Assembly (NCBI GenBank): GCA_020444165.1
Contig: JAHLLK010000082.1
Coordinates: 1 to 22,484, forward strand
DNA length: 22,484 nucleotides
Origin: Deltaproteobacteria bacterium
GTDB taxonomy: Bacteria; Desulfobacterota; Desulfarculia; Desulfarculales; Desulfarculaceae
Reading direction: 5' to 3'
Of this stretch, positions 7,552 through 16,104 are shown in pieces; position 1 is the stretch's first letter, and every line of letters starts with the position of its first letter. A program made the position numbers and the translations under genes. The notes under the pieces are model-generated. The model was given only the letters and a program-made list of their open reading frames with translations. It made no database searches and was not told the origin of the DNA.

Positions 7552-7587
7552 GGTGACATCCGGTTTTCCAAGTCACGTTCTGTCACC
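7552..7587. promoter_or_regulatory. Second dyad: GGTGACA-N22-TGTCACC with an extra GTCAC
   Basis: GGTGACA (7552-7558) and TGTCACC (7581-7587) are perfect 7-bp arms. An additional GTCAC at 7572 lies exactly 10 bp before the GTCAC at 7582, one helical turn apart. This three-site arrangement could be a binding site for a regulator or a cooperative array. Confidence 0.35.
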
Positions 7588-7688
7588 TGACCCGGCCCAG
7601 CCAGAGGGCGGCCGGCCAGGCGACGGGCCAGCGACAACCGAGAGGCGTAACCAAGGCTACGCCCTGGTTGGAGCGAAGCCCCGGGCGC
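7588..7688 (-). repeat. Dispersed hairpin (REP-like) element, copy A
   Basis: The reverse complement of this stretch aligns with 22239-22338. Over the 67-position core from TTCGCTCCAACC to GCCGGC I count about 56 matches with one gap. It contains an imperfect palindrome (GGCGTAACC-AA-GGCTACGCC on the plus strand, one wobble pair) matching the CGTAGC-TGGG-GCTACG stem of the other copy. The element is non-coding and lies in an intergenic region, as REP-type elements do. Confidence 0.7.
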
Positions 7689-7836
7689 GGCCAACGAGCA
7701 TTTGGGGCAGCCGGACGCCCGGTCTGCCGGGAACATCCGGGCAAGCCCGCCGTGGCTAAATCTACCGCAACCTTTACCGTAGTGGGGAAAAATCGTTTCG
7801 CTCGCCCAGATTGCCCCTTGGCGGGCAGCAGCGGGC

Positions 7837-7865
7837 TTGGCTTTGCCGGCCGCATTGCGTATTCT
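7837..7865 (+). promoter_or_regulatory. Candidate sigma-70 promoter for the receiver-TPR gene
   Basis: TTGGCT (7837-7842), a 17-nt spacer and TATTCT (7860-7865), followed by an AT-rich start region. It would give a leader of about 130 nt before the GTG at 8005. Confidence 0.45.
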
Positions 7866-8004
7866 AGAAAACTAGGCTGCCGGCCAGCAGCCCGACGAAG
7901 GCCAGGGACGGCCTTGGTCCGTAATCACTGCTACGGAGTTCTCTACCCCTTCGCACCACCGGCCCGCCCCGCCGGCGGCGCGGTCCGCCGCCCGGGAGGA
8001 CAGC

Positions 8005-9033
8005 GTGTATACCAAGGAGCCCCGCTTTCTGATCGTGGACCGGGACATCTCCCTGCGGCAGCGTTTCATGGCCGTGCTGAAAGGCATGGGCTACACCGAC
8101 GTGTTCACCACCCCCAGCGGCACCCAGGCCTGGACCCTGCTGAAGCAGCGGGGGGCGGACGTGCTGGTGGCGGGGGTGCACTTGGCCGACATCAGCGGCA
8201 TCAGCCTGCTCAAGATCGTGCGAGCCGACGCCCAGTTCGCCTTCATCCCCTTTCTGTTGGTGGCCGAGATGGTCACCAAGGAGGAAGTGTTGGAGGCCGG
8301 CGAGGCCGGGGTCAGCGAGATCCTCTGCCGTCCCCTGTCGGAAGAGCGCATCCAGAAGAAGTTCCAGGCCATCCTGGACCCCGCCACGGATCACAGCCAC
8401 CTGGAGGCCCAGCGCCACTACCAGGAGGGCATCAAGCTGATGCAGCAACAGCGCTACAACGAGGCGCTGGGTTGCTTCAAGCAGGTGCTGACCGACTTCG
8501 AGCACCCCGAGGTGTATTACAACCTGGGTTACATCAACACCCTTTTGGAGAACTACGAGGAGGCCATCACCTACTTCCACCGGGCCACCGAGATCGACCA
8601 CCGCTGTGCCCGGGCCTTCCAGAAGATGAGCGAGTGTTACCACGCCATGGGTCAGTCGGACCAGGCCGAGCAGAGCTTGAACCGAGCGGTGGACATCTAT
8701 CTGGAAAAGGAAAAGGAGGGCACCAGCCGGGAGGAGATCCTGGCCGAGGTGATGAGCGCCAATCCCCAGACCATCAACATCTACAATACCATGGGCATCC
8801 TGCTCCGCCGCCAGGGCAAGCACCGGGAAGCCGCGGCGCAGTACCAGAAGGCCCTGAAGGTCAACCCCCGCGACGAGCACATCTTCTTCAACCTGGCCCG
8901 CTGCCTTTTCGAGGCCGGCGACCAGGCCCGGGCCGCCACGGCCCTGACCAGCGCCCTGAAGCTGAACCCCGCCTTCGCCGAAGCCAAGGACCTGCTGCAA
9001 CTGCTCCAAACACGCACCGCCGCCTCCAAATAG
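8005..9033 (+). CDS. Degenerate receiver (pseudo-REC) domain fused to TPR repeats
   Basis: A 342-aa cytoplasmic protein starting at GTG 8005 with GGGAGGA (7994-8000) four nt upstream. Residues about 5-125 fold-match a response-regulator receiver (FLIVDRD, LLKQRGADVLVAGVHL, FIPFLLVAEM, ILCRPLSEERI). The phospho-acceptor position is Gly57, not Asp, the conserved Lys is Arg109, and the Pro after the acceptor loop is Ala61. It therefore probably cannot be phosphorylated in the normal way. Residues about 134-335 hold about five tetratricopeptide repeats (for example YYNLGYINTLLENYEEAITYFHRATEID and AAAQYQKALKVNPRDEHIFFNLARCLFEAGD), a protein-interaction scaffold. There is no DNA-binding output domain. 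The next gene is a hybrid kinase on the same strand, 234 nt downstream, so a role as an adaptor in that pathway is possible but unproven. Confidence 0.88.
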   Translation: MYTKEPRFLIVDRDISLRQRFMAVLKGMGYTDVFTTPSGTQAWTLLKQRGADVLVAGVHLADISGISLLKIVRADAQFAFIPFLLVAEMVTKEEVLEAGEAGVSEILCRPLSEERIQKKFQAILDPATDHSHLEAQRHYQEGIKLMQQQRYNEALGCFKQVLTDFEHPEVYYNLGYINTLLENYEEAITYFHRATEIDHRCARAFQKMSECYHAMGQSDQAEQSLNRAVDIYLEKEKEGTSREEILAEVMSANPQTINIYNTMGILLRRQGKHREAAAQYQKALKVNPRDEHIFFNLARCLFEAGDQARAATALTSALKLNPAFAEAKDLLQLLQTRTAASK

Positions 9034-9267
9034 CCTTCCCGCCGGGCCGCTCCCATCCCCCAGGACCAGGGGGTGGTTGAGCGGTGGACCTGCCCTCAAA
9101 TGAGGGGCGGACCCCATTTACCCCCTGCGCACCGCGTCATAGAGTGAAATTGTCAAGATTTTGCATCCTGCCCAGGGAGCTGTTCCCGCTGGTTTTCGCC
9201 TCCGCGCCGGCCGGATGGGTTCCGCTTTCCGGCGGGCCGCCCCACGCCAGCGCAGGAGTATCTACCA

Positions 9268-12200
9268 GTGCCAACCAATCAGCGCCTCAGGAGGCAAAGC
9301 GAAGGGGACTTGGGCGAACGGGAAGCCGGCTTACCGCCCGCCGGCTCGTCCGCCTCCCCCGGGCCGGAAAGCTCCCCCTCGGAAGGCCCCGGCAGGGCCG
9401 ACACCCTGGATCTCGGCCTTTGGCAGGAGCTGCAAGACAGCTTTGCCTGGGCCGCCGGGGTGGCTTCCCTCATCACCACTCCCGAGGGACGGCCCCTCAC
9501 CCGCCCCAGCAATTTCTCCCCGGCCTGCCGCGCCTTGCTCCTGCAGGGCCGCGGCTCGCCCTGCCGCCAGGTGCATGCCGAGATCGGGCGGCAGAGCCAG
9601 GGCGAACCCTGGATGGGCAGTTGCCCTCTCACCGGCCTGGCCACCGGCGGCGCGGCCTTGTTGTCCCATGGCCGCCACGTGGCCACCTGGGTGGTGGGTG
9701 AGATGGCCCCGGGTTGCGGCCCCGAACCCCCGGCCGGCCCGGAGGCCGCCCGGGCCGAGGCGCTGGCCAGGTTTGCCCGGGAACGCTTTGGCCACGTGTG
9801 CGAGACCCTGTTCCTCCTGGCCGGCCAGCTCTCCTCCCTGGATCTGCAAAACCGCCGGCTGGCCCAAAACCTGGAGGAACTGGCCCGGGTGCGCGCCCGC
9901 CTGGAGCGGGCCGATCAGCGTTCCGAGGTCCTGATCGACTGCCTCCGCACCGCGCCCCTGGCCATGGTTTTGTGGGAGGCCCGGGACCATCGCTTCCAGG
10001 TGCTGGAGTGGAACCAGGCCGCGGAGGAGATGTTCGGCTGGAGCCGGGAAGAGATGCTGGCCCGGGGGTTTCTGAAACACCTGCCCACCGGCCAGCCCGC
10101 CCGCCTGGGCCCCGAGGTCACCGTTCAGCTGGGCTCCCACATCTTCCCGAACAACCAGGAGCACCCCTGCCCCACCCGGGACGGCCGCATCGTCACCGTG
10201 AAGTGGTTCAACACCCCCCTGCCCCACCCCAGCGGGGAGGGCAGCGTGGTGCTCTCCCTGGGCGAAAACGTGACCGAACGCCGCGAGGCCGCGGCAAAAC
10301 TCAGGAAAAGCGAGGAACGTTACCGGCTCCTGGCGGAAAACGTGCTGGACGTTTTGTGGCAGACCGACCGTGATTTGCGCTTCACCTACATCAGCCCCTC
10401 CTGTCGGGGGCTGTTGGGTTACACGCCCGAAGAGATGATGACCACTCCCCTGGAAAGGTTCTGCACCCCGGATTCCTTCGCGGTGATCACCGGGGCCTTG
10501 GAGCAGGGCCTGCGGGACGGCCTGGCCCCCCGCCGGGAGCTGCTTCCCCGGGTCTGGCAGTTGGAGCACATCAGAAGAGACGGCAAGCGCATCTGGGTGG
10601 AGACCACCACCTCGCTGTTGGCCGGGCCCGATGGCCAGGTGCAGGGTCTCATCGGGGTGATGCGCGACATCACCGGCCGCCGGGAGACCGAGAAGCGGCT
10701 GCGCTGGGAATCCCGGGTCAACGCGGCCCTGGCCCGCCTGGCCAACACCCTCATCTCCTCGCCCAATGGACACGAAAGCTTTGCCCGCCTGTTGCTGGCC
10801 ACGGCCCGGGAGCTTACCGGCAGCGCCCACGCCTGCCTGTCGGTCCTGGTGGCCGGCGGTGGGGTCAACTCGCTGATCTCCGAAGACGACGCGGCGGAAT
10901 TCCGGATCGACGGCCCGAGCAAGCCTTCCCGGGGCTGCCGGGTCGTCACCGGCCGCACCGCCCCGGCGCCCTGGGGGCGCACCCTGTTTGCCGGCGAGGC
11001 CATCCTGGACAACCAAGCGGCCGAGGGCCCGCGGTCCGCCCCTTCGTCGGAGCGCCCCTCCTGGTGGAACCTTTTGGCCGTGCCGGTCCGGCTCTTCGGC
11101 GAGCTGGCCGGGCAATTGGCCCTGGCCGGGGCGCCCCGGGACTACACCCCGGAGGACCAGAAGGCGGTGGAGCAGTTGGCCGAGTTCTACGCCCTGGCCC
11201 TGAACCGGGCCCGGGCGCACGAAACCCACGAGCAACTGGAAAACCAGCTGCGGCAGGCCCAGAAGATGGAGGCCCTGGGCACCCTGGCCGGGGGCATCGC
11301 CCACGACTTCAACAATCTTTTGAACGTGATTCTGGGCTTTGGCGAACTGGCCCTGGATCAGGCCGCCGAGGGGACCCCGGCCGTGACCGAGATCTCCCAG
11401 ATCTTGAAAGCCGCGGGCTCCGCCCGGGAGCTGGTCCGCCGTATCCTGGCCTTCAGCCGCCGCCTGGAGCCCCGCCTGGAGCCCCTGGATCTGAACCGGG
11501 AAGTGGGTCAGGCCGCGGGGCTGTTGTCCCGCACCCTGCCCAAGATGATCACCATGTGCCTGGACCTGGCCCCGGACCTTTACCCCATCAAGGCCGATCC
11601 CAACCAGATCGAGCAGGTGCTGTTGAACCTGGCCGCCAACGCCCGGGACGCCATGCCCCGCGGCGGGCACCTCACCTTAGAGACCAGCAACGTGGACCGT
11701 CTGGCGGAGCTGTCGGGCCGGCCCGAGGAACCCTTGCCGGGGGCCGCGGCCTGGGTGCGCCTGACGGTGCGCGACACCGGGGAAGGCATGGACGAGGCCA
11801 CCCGGCGGCGCATCTTCGACCCGTTCTTCACCACCAAGGAAAAAGGCCGGGGCACCGGCCTGGGGCTCTCCACGGTGTACGGCATCGTCAAGGGCCACAG
11901 CGGCCAGATCTGGTGCGACAGCTCCCCGGGCGAGGGCGCGGCCTTCAGCATCCTCCTGCCGGCCGGCGGCCAACCCCGGTCCATGGCTGCCCCGGCCGGG
12001 GAAAGGACCGGGCCGGTGTTGGGCGGGCCGGAGCGGGTCTTGTTGGTGGATGACGAGGATGACCTGCGCGATCTGGGCCGCCGCATCCTGAGCCGGGCCG
12101 GCTACACCGTGGTCACGGCCGCCTCGGGCGAGGAGGCCCTGGAGGCCTGCGCCGGGCCTGGGGGCCTGCCGGACCTGGTGATCCTGGATCTGGGCATGCC

Positions 12201-12393
12201 GGGCATGGGCGGCGAGAGCTGCCTCACCGTACTCAAGGCGGCCTACGCCGGCCTGCCGGTTTTGGTGGCCAGCGGCTACGCGGACCAGGACCGCATCGCC
12301 TCCCTATACCAGCGCGGCGCGGGGGCTTTTGTGAGCAAACCCTTTGGCCGGAACGAGATCCTGGGCGCGGTGCGCCGCCTCCTGGACGGCTGA
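9268..12393 (+). CDS. PocR-PAS-PAS-GAF hybrid sensor histidine kinase with C-terminal receiver
   Basis: A 1041-aa cytoplasmic hybrid kinase with no transmembrane segment. GTG 9268 is preceded by AGGAG (9254-9258). Domains in order: PocR-type ligand-binding domain (about 48-150, with [14 protein letters not shown] and several Cys); a helical linker; PAS (about 220-340); PAS (about 348-475, [17 protein letters not shown] to [11 protein letters not shown]); GAF (about 490-650); HisKA with His679 in [11 protein letters not shown]; HATPase with the N-box near Asn791, RDTGEGMD near 836 and GRGTGLGLS near 861; receiver (about 921-1041) with phospho-acceptor Asp974 in [13 protein letters not shown] and Lys in SKPF. 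All catalytic residues are present. HDFNNLL is typical of the NtrB-like, often orphan, kinases abundant in deltaproteobacteria. The ligand is unknown. A weak TTTACC-N17-TAGAGT promoter (9117-9145) lies upstream. It may signal with the preceding pseudo-receiver/TPR protein. Confidence 0.93.
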   Translation: MPTNQRLRRQSEGDLGEREAGLPPAGSSASPGPESSPSEGPGRADTLDLGLWQELQDSFAWAAGVASLITTPEGRPLTRPSNFSPACRALLLQGRGSPCRQVHAEIGRQSQGEPWMGSCPLTGLATGGAALLSHGRHVATWVVGEMAPGCGPEPPAGPEAARAEALARFARERFGHVCETLFLLAGQLSSLDLQNRRLAQNLEELARVRARLERADQRSEVLIDCLRTAPLAMVLWEARDHRFQVLEWNQAAEEMFGWSREEMLARGFLKHLPTGQPARLGPEVTVQLGSHIFPNNQEHPCPTRDGRIVTVKWFNTPLPHPSGEGSVVLSLGENVTERREAAAKLRKSEERYRLLAENVLDVLWQTDRDLRFTYISPSCRGLLGYTPEEMMTTPLERFCTPDSFAVITGALEQGLRDGLAPRRELLPRVWQLEHIRRDGKRIWVETTTSLLAGPDGQVQGLIGVMRDITGRRETEKRLRWESRVNAALARLANTLISSPNGHESFARLLLATARELTGSAHACLSVLVAGGGVNSLISEDDAAEFRIDGPSKPSRGCRVVTGRTAPAPWGRTLFAGEAILDNQAAEGPRSAPSSERPSWWNLLAVPVRLFGELAGQLALAGAPRDYTPEDQKAVEQLAEFYALALNRARAHETHEQLENQLRQAQKMEALGTLAGGIAHDFNNLLNVILGFGELALDQAAEGTPAVTEISQILKAAGSARELVRRILAFSRRLEPRLEPLDLNREVGQAAGLLSRTLPKMITMCLDLAPDLYPIKADPNQIEQVLLNLAANARDAMPRGGHLTLETSNVDRLAELSGRPEEPLPGAAAWVRLTVRDTGEGMDEATRRRIFDPFFTTKEKGRGTGLGLSTVYGIVKGHSGQIWCDSSPGEGAAFSILLPAGGQPRSMAAPAGERTGPVLGGPERVLLVDDEDDLRDLGRRILSRAGYTVVTAASGEEALEACAGPGGLPDLVILDLGMPGMGGESCLTVLKAAYAGLPVLVASGYADQDRIASLYQRGAGAFVSKPFGRNEILGAVRRLLDG

Positions 12394-12447
12394 GCCGGCG
12401 CCGGCGGGAATGATTGTTCAAGACAGCGAAAACTATAAAGTTTTTTT

Positions 12448-12467
12448 GGGGAAAGGGGGTGGGGGGG
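12448..12467 (+). other. G-quadruplex-capable G tract
   Basis: GGGG-AAA-GGGGG-T-GGGGGGG gives four runs of three or more G with loops of 1-3 nt, directly before the long terminator hairpin. Confidence 0.45.
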
Positions 12468-12503
12468 AAACCCCTTTTTGTTCACAAAAAGGGGTTTCCC
12501 CCC
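12462..12503. terminator. Bidirectional 19-bp perfect hairpin terminator
   Basis: GGGGGGAAACCCCTTTTTG (12462-12480) pairs perfectly with 12485-12503 around a TTCA loop. It lies between the convergent hybrid kinase and livF. Because the arms are complementary, each strand also reads GGGG-AAA-CCCC-TTTTT, a small intrinsic terminator nested inside the large stem. A pyrimidine-rich stretch follows on the plus strand. Confidence 0.85.
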
Positions 12504-12535
12504 ACATCTTCTTCTTTCTCCCACAAGCTCCCCGG

Positions 12536-13252
12536 CTACAGGCCCAGGAAGTGCTTGCGCACCATATCCGAGGCGATCAGCTCCGCGGCCGGGCCCTCCT
12601 CGCGCACCCGGCCGGTGGCCAGGATGTAGCCGTAATCCGAGAGCTGCAGGGCCTCCATGACGTTCTGTTCCACCAGGAGCACCGTGGTCTCGCCGGCCTT
12701 TTGCAGCCGGGCCACGGTCTCGAACACCTCGCTGACCATGAGGGGGGCCAGGCCCAGGCTGGGCTCGTCCAGCATCAGGAGCTTGGGCCGGCTCATGAGC
12801 CCCCGGCCGATGGCCACCATCTGTTGCTCACCACCCGACAAGGAGCCCGCGGACTGGGTGCGGCGTTCGGCCAGGCGGGGGAAGAGATCGTACACGAACT
12901 CCAGGTTTTGGCGGCGGAGCACTTCGTCGGTGATGGTGTAGGCCCCCAGGAACAGGTTGTCCTCCACGCTGAGCGGCTTGAACAGCTTGCGGTCCTCGGG
13001 CACGTAGATCAGCCCGCGGCGCACAATGGCCTCGGTGGCCAGGCGCTCGATGCGTTGGCCCAGGAAGGTGATGGCGCCGCCCTGGACCTTGACCGCCCCC
13101 ATGACCGCTTTCAAGAGGGTGGACTTGCCGGCCCCGTTGGCCCCCACCACGCTCACGGTCCGGTTCTCCCGCACGGTGAAGGACACGTCGCGCAACACCG
13201 GCAGCCCGGCGTAGCGCACGGTGATGCCTTTGACCTCCAGCATCTCAAGCAT
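12536..13252 (-). CDS. livF: Branched-chain amino acid ABC transporter ATP-binding protein LivF
   Basis: A 238-aa ATPase of the HAAT (LivGF) importer family, energising uptake with LivG on the cytoplasmic face. Walker A GANGAGKST is at 37-45, the signature LSGGEQQ at 138-144, Walker B LLMLDEPS with Asp162/Glu163, and the H-loop position reads VLLVEQN, as is usual for LivF. ATG 13252 was preferred to an upstream in-frame start because GAGAGGGGG lies just before it and the length fits the family. It overlaps the end of livG by 8 nt, indicating translational coupling. It is the last gene of the liv operon and ends 33 nt before the large hairpin. Confidence 0.95.
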   Translation of the reverse strand: MLEMLEVKGITVRYAGLPVLRDVSFTVRENRTVSVVGANGAGKSTLLKAVMGAVKVQGGAITFLGQRIERLATEAIVRRGLIYVPEDRKLFKPLSVEDNLFLGAYTITDEVLRRQNLEFVYDLFPRLAERRTQSAGSLSGGEQQMVAIGRGLMSRPKLLMLDEPSLGLAPLMVSEVFETVARLQKAGETTVLLVEQNVMEALQLSDYGYILATGRVREEGPAAELIASDMVRKHFLGL

Positions 13253-14018
13253 CCTGGGCCCCCTCTCCGGCCGGCGCGGCCCCGTCTCCCGTCCGCTTGA
13301 CAAAGTGATCGCCCAGGTAGGCCCGGATCACCTCCGGGTTCTGCACCACCTCCTCGGGCCGTCCGTCGGCGATGAGCTGCCCGCTCTCCAGCACCAGGAC
13401 CCGGTGGGAAAGGGCCATGACCATCTCCAGCACGTGCTCGGTCAACAGAAGCGAGACCCCGCGTTCCTGGTGAATTTTCCGGAGCAGTCCCACCAAGCCC
13501 TCGATCTCGGACCGGTTCAGCCCGGCCCCCACCTCGTCCAGGAGGATCAAGACCGGGTCCGAGGCCAGGGCCGTGGCCAGGGCCACCCGTTTCTGGGCGG
13601 CCACGGGCAGCTCGGTCATCAGGGCCGGAGCGCTGTCGCCGATACCCAAAAACTCCAGGGCCTCCAGGGCCTTGGCCCGGGCGGCCCGGCGGGAGGAGGT
13701 CTGGAGAAAGGCCCCCACCATCACGTTCTCCACCACCTTGAGGTCACCCGAGGCCTGGAAGATCTGGAAGGTGCGGGCCAGGCCCAGCCGAGCCACCTCA
13801 TAGTCCCGGCGATGGGTGATGTCCTGGCCCCGGAAGATGATCCGCCCCTCGGTGGGCGGGAAGAACCCGGCGATGCAGTTGAACAGGGTGGTCTTGCCCG
13901 CCCCGTTGGGCCCGATGAGCCCCACCAGGCAGGGCTCCTCCAGGCGGAAGCTCACCTCGCGGTTGGCCACCAGGCCGCCGAAGCGTTTGGTCACCCGGTC
14001 CAGCTCAATGAGCGCCAT
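13245..14018 (-). CDS. livG: Branched-chain amino acid ABC transporter ATP-binding protein LivG (degenerate signature)
   Basis: A 257-aa ATPase. Walker A is GPNGAGKTT (36-44), Walker B LILLDEVGAG (Asp161, Glu162) and the switch His is in LLLTEHVLEM. The characteristic LivG region TFQ...VVENVMVG is present. Two key motifs are unusual. The ABC signature, normally LPYGQQR in LivG, reads LPVAAQKR (137-144), with Ala140 where the conserved Gly should be. The Pro after Walker B Glu is Val163. The start has a strong AGGAAGGAGG-type ribosome site, and it overlaps livM by 14 nt. Gene order leaves no doubt about identity. Whether this site still hydrolyses ATP, or the transporter runs on the composite site alone, is open. 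Confidence 0.93.
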   Translation of the reverse strand: MALIELDRVTKRFGGLVANREVSFRLEEPCLVGLIGPNGAGKTTLFNCIAGFFPPTEGRIIFRGQDITHRRDYEVARLGLARTFQIFQASGDLKVVENVMVGAFLQTSSRRAARAKALEALEFLGIGDSAPALMTELPVAAQKRVALATALASDPVLILLDEVGAGLNRSEIEGLVGLLRKIHQERGVSLLLTEHVLEMVMALSHRVLVLESGQLIADGRPEEVVQNPEVIRAYLGDHFVKRTGDGAAPAGEGAQDA

Positions 14019-15033
14019 GGCCGGCCTCCTTCCTGCGCCGCCGGGCGCGGGCGGACTCCACGATGCCGTAGAGGCCCCGGGGCTGCAGGGCGGCGATGGC
14101 CATGATGATGGCCCCGTAGATGGCCAGGTCCAGGCCGGCCAGGCCCGCCTGGCCGCCCAGCCAGGAGCCCAGGTAGCTTTTGAGGGGCACCAGCACCGCG
14201 GCTCCGATGATGGGCCCCCACAACGAGCCGGCCCCGCCCAGCATGGCCATCATGGCGATCAGGACCGAGAGGTCCAGGCTCATGACGTCCTCGGGCTCGA
14301 TGTTGAAGTTGTAGCAGGCGTGGAACGAGCCCACCACGGCCACAAAGGCGGTGGCCGTGGCGTAAGCCTTGATCTTGCACCAATGCACGTCTATGCCCAG
14401 GCTGCGGGCCACGTTCTCGTTGTCCTTGATGGCCCTGAGCCGGTAGCCCAGCCGGGACTGGCGGAAGGCGTTGATGTAGAGGATGGCCACCACGAACATG
14501 CCCAGGAGGATGTAGTAGTAGTAGTAATCCTCCCGGAACTGCAAATAGAGGAAGTTGGGCATGTCGCCCTTCATGGGCAACTCGATGCCCCGGGCCCCTC
14601 CCACGAAACTCCAACTGTCGAAAAGGTCCTTCAACACCAGGCTGGTGGCGATGGTGGCGATGGCGAAATAGTGGCCCTTCAGCCGAAACAGGGGATAGCC
14701 GATGATGAAGGACCAGACGACGGCCAACAAAACCCCCACCGGGAGCGAGAGCCAGAAGGGCACGTCCCAGCGCACCATCATCACCGCGGTGGTGTAGGCC
14801 CCGATGCCCACGTACTGGGCCTTGCCCAGGTCCACCTGGCCGGCGTAGCCGCCGATGAGGTTCCAGCCCATGCCGTAAAGGCTGAACATGAGGAACTGGA
14901 TCATGGTGGCCATGGCGAAGCTACTGTGCGGCAGGGCCGGGAAGGTCAGGAGAAAGCCCATGACCACCACCACCAACCCAAGTTCGCCCCGGGGAAAGTC
15001 GGAAAAATCCAGCGCGTTTCTTATTGTTTCCAT
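14005..15033 (-). CDS. livM: Branched-chain amino acid ABC transporter permease LivM
   Basis: A 342-aa polytopic inner-membrane permease. I start it at ATG 15033 (METIRNALDF); the frame is open further upstream, but that stretch is the shadow of livH. The membrane-spanning pattern and the family motifs are clear: NLIGGYAGQVDLGKAQYVGIGAYT, RLKGHYFAIATIA, RLGYRLRAIKDNENVARSLGIDV (cytoplasmic coupling loop contacting the ATPases) and AMLGGAGSLWGPIIGAAV. A run of five Tyr (DYYYYYIL) at the start of a membrane segment is unusual. It overlaps livH by 13 nt and livG by 14 nt, so the four cytoplasmic and membrane genes are translationally coupled. Confidence 0.95.
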   Translation of the reverse strand: METIRNALDFSDFPRGELGLVVVVMGFLLTFPALPHSSFAMATMIQFLMFSLYGMGWNLIGGYAGQVDLGKAQYVGIGAYTTAVMMVRWDVPFWLSLPVGVLLAVVWSFIIGYPLFRLKGHYFAIATIATSLVLKDLFDSWSFVGGARGIELPMKGDMPNFLYLQFREDYYYYYILLGMFVVAILYINAFRQSRLGYRLRAIKDNENVARSLGIDVHWCKIKAYATATAFVAVVGSFHACYNFNIEPEDVMSLDLSVLIAMMAMLGGAGSLWGPIIGAAVLVPLKSYLGSWLGGQAGLAGLDLAIYGAIIMAIAALQPRGLYGIVESARARRRRKEAGHGAH

Positions 15034-15938
15034 CCGAACAATCCTTGCGGGCGGACCACCATGATCAGGAAATAGATCAGGTAGACCATGGTGTACTTGA
15101 AGCTGTGGATGGACCAGAGCTGGCCGCCGGTGGCCCGGAGGATGGCGTCCCACACCGGCGGCAGGTTCACGATGAGCCCGATCAACAGGCCGGCCACAAA
15201 GGCGCCCCGCACGCTGCCGAAGCCCCCCAGGGCCACGGTGGCAAAGGCGATCATGGTGAACAAGAGCCCCACGTTGGGCGACACCGGCCAGAAGTTCACC
15301 AACAGCCCCCCGGCCATGGAGGCGCTGCCCCCGCCGATGATCCAGGCCAGGGCGTTCATGCGCTCGGTGGAGATGCCCATGTAGCGGGCGCCTTCCTTGT
15401 CCAGGCTGGTGGCGGTGAGCGCCTTGCCCACCCGGGTGCGGTGCATGAGCCACCATACCAGGGCGAAGGAGGCCACGCTGGCCACGGCGCTCACCACCTT
15501 GGTGGCGTCCAGCACCACCCCCGGCCCCACCAGGTAGCTGCTCCCCACCAAGAGGCCCTCGGGCACGATCCTGGGCTCGGAGCCCATGATGATGAGGGCC
15601 ACGTTCCGCAGGAACACCATGAGCCCGAAGGTGCCGAAAAGCTGGGCCAAGGCCGGGCCGCGCAAGAGAAAGCGCACCAGGCCGTAGTAGGCCGCGAGCC
15701 CCAGGACCGCCCCGGACAGCGCCGCCAGGGGCAGGGTCACCAGGGGGTCCAGGCCCCAGGCCGTGCTGGCCAGGAAGGTGGTGTACATGCCGGCCATCAA
15801 AAACTCGCCGTGGGCGAAGTTCACGATGTCCATGACCCCGAAGATCACCGTGAGCCCCAGGGCCACCAGGGCGAACACCGCCCCCATGAGGAGCCCCGAG
15901 ACCAGGGACTTCAGGATTTCGTTGAAAAGCGCCTCCAT
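15021..15938 (-). CDS. livH: Branched-chain amino acid ABC transporter permease LivH
   Basis: A 305-aa inner-membrane permease with about eight hydrophobic segments. ATG 15938 is preferred because GGGAGAG precedes it, and the upstream in-frame TTG (15956) lacks a site. Motifs: GLTVIFGVMDIVNFAHGEFLMAGMY near the N terminus, GKALTATSLDKEGARYMGISTERMNALAWIIG (coupling helix region) and FATVALGGFGSVRGAFVAGLLIG, ending RPQGLFG, all diagnostic of LivH. It forms the transmembrane channel with LivM. It lies 166 nt after livK, with a hairpin between, an arrangement often used to make more binding protein than permease. Confidence 0.95.
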   Translation of the reverse strand: MEALFNEILKSLVSGLLMGAVFALVALGLTVIFGVMDIVNFAHGEFLMAGMYTTFLASTAWGLDPLVTLPLAALSGAVLGLAAYYGLVRFLLRGPALAQLFGTFGLMVFLRNVALIIMGSEPRIVPEGLLVGSSYLVGPGVVLDATKVVSAVASVASFALVWWLMHRTRVGKALTATSLDKEGARYMGISTERMNALAWIIGGGSASMAGGLLVNFWPVSPNVGLLFTMIAFATVALGGFGSVRGAFVAGLLIGLIVNLPPVWDAILRATGGQLWSIHSFKYTMVYLIYFLIMVVRPQGLFGWKQ

Positions 15939-16067
15939 GGGCTCTCCCGGTGCCAAGGCGGCGGCCGGCCCCCCCGGGTCCGGTCGCCGCGCGGTCTCCC
16001 CGGCCGCCGGGGGTAGCGGCCGAGCGCTCCCCCCGGCGGAAAGGGGAATAAAAGCAGGATTACGAGA

Positions 16068-16092
16068 GAGGCGGCCCGCGGGGGGCCGCCTC
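16068..16092 (-). terminator. Attenuator-like hairpin between livK and livH
   Basis: GAGGCGGCCC (16068-16077) pairs perfectly over 10 bp with GGGCCGCCTC (16083-16092), loop GCGGG. On the minus strand it begins about 12 nt after the livK stop. The T-rich stretch (TTTTATT) comes only some 14 nt later, so partial termination or 3'-end protection of livK mRNA is likelier than full termination. Confidence 0.55.
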
Positions 16093-16104
16093 GGTGGTGC
16101 AGGA

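Larger units (their letters stand above)
7361..8004. other. Long non-coding region between tetR and the receiver-TPR gene
   Basis: It holds two operator-like dyads, a copy of a dispersed hairpin repeat (about 7588-7688), a perfect CGGGC-AA-GCCCG palindrome (7738-7749), a candidate promoter (7837-7865), and small hairpins GGCTGC/GCAGCC (7875-7892) and CCGTA/TACGG (7919-7936) in the leader of the GTG-started gene at 8005. No convincing protein or tRNA is seen. Confidence 0.6.

Noticed and set aside
9057..9106. Intrinsic terminator after the receiver-TPR gene (CCCCC/GGGGG and CCCTC/GAGGG stems)
   Set aside because: The stems are only 5 bp and no T tract follows either.
9150..9170. Sigma-54 promoter before the hybrid kinase
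   Set aside because: A TTGC is present, but the GG of the -24 element is missing at the right distance.
9331..11670. 779-codon open frame antisense to the hybrid kinase
   Set aside because: Low-complexity Gly/Gln/Pro/Val composition typical of the antisense of GC-rich codons. The sense frame has every kinase motif in order.
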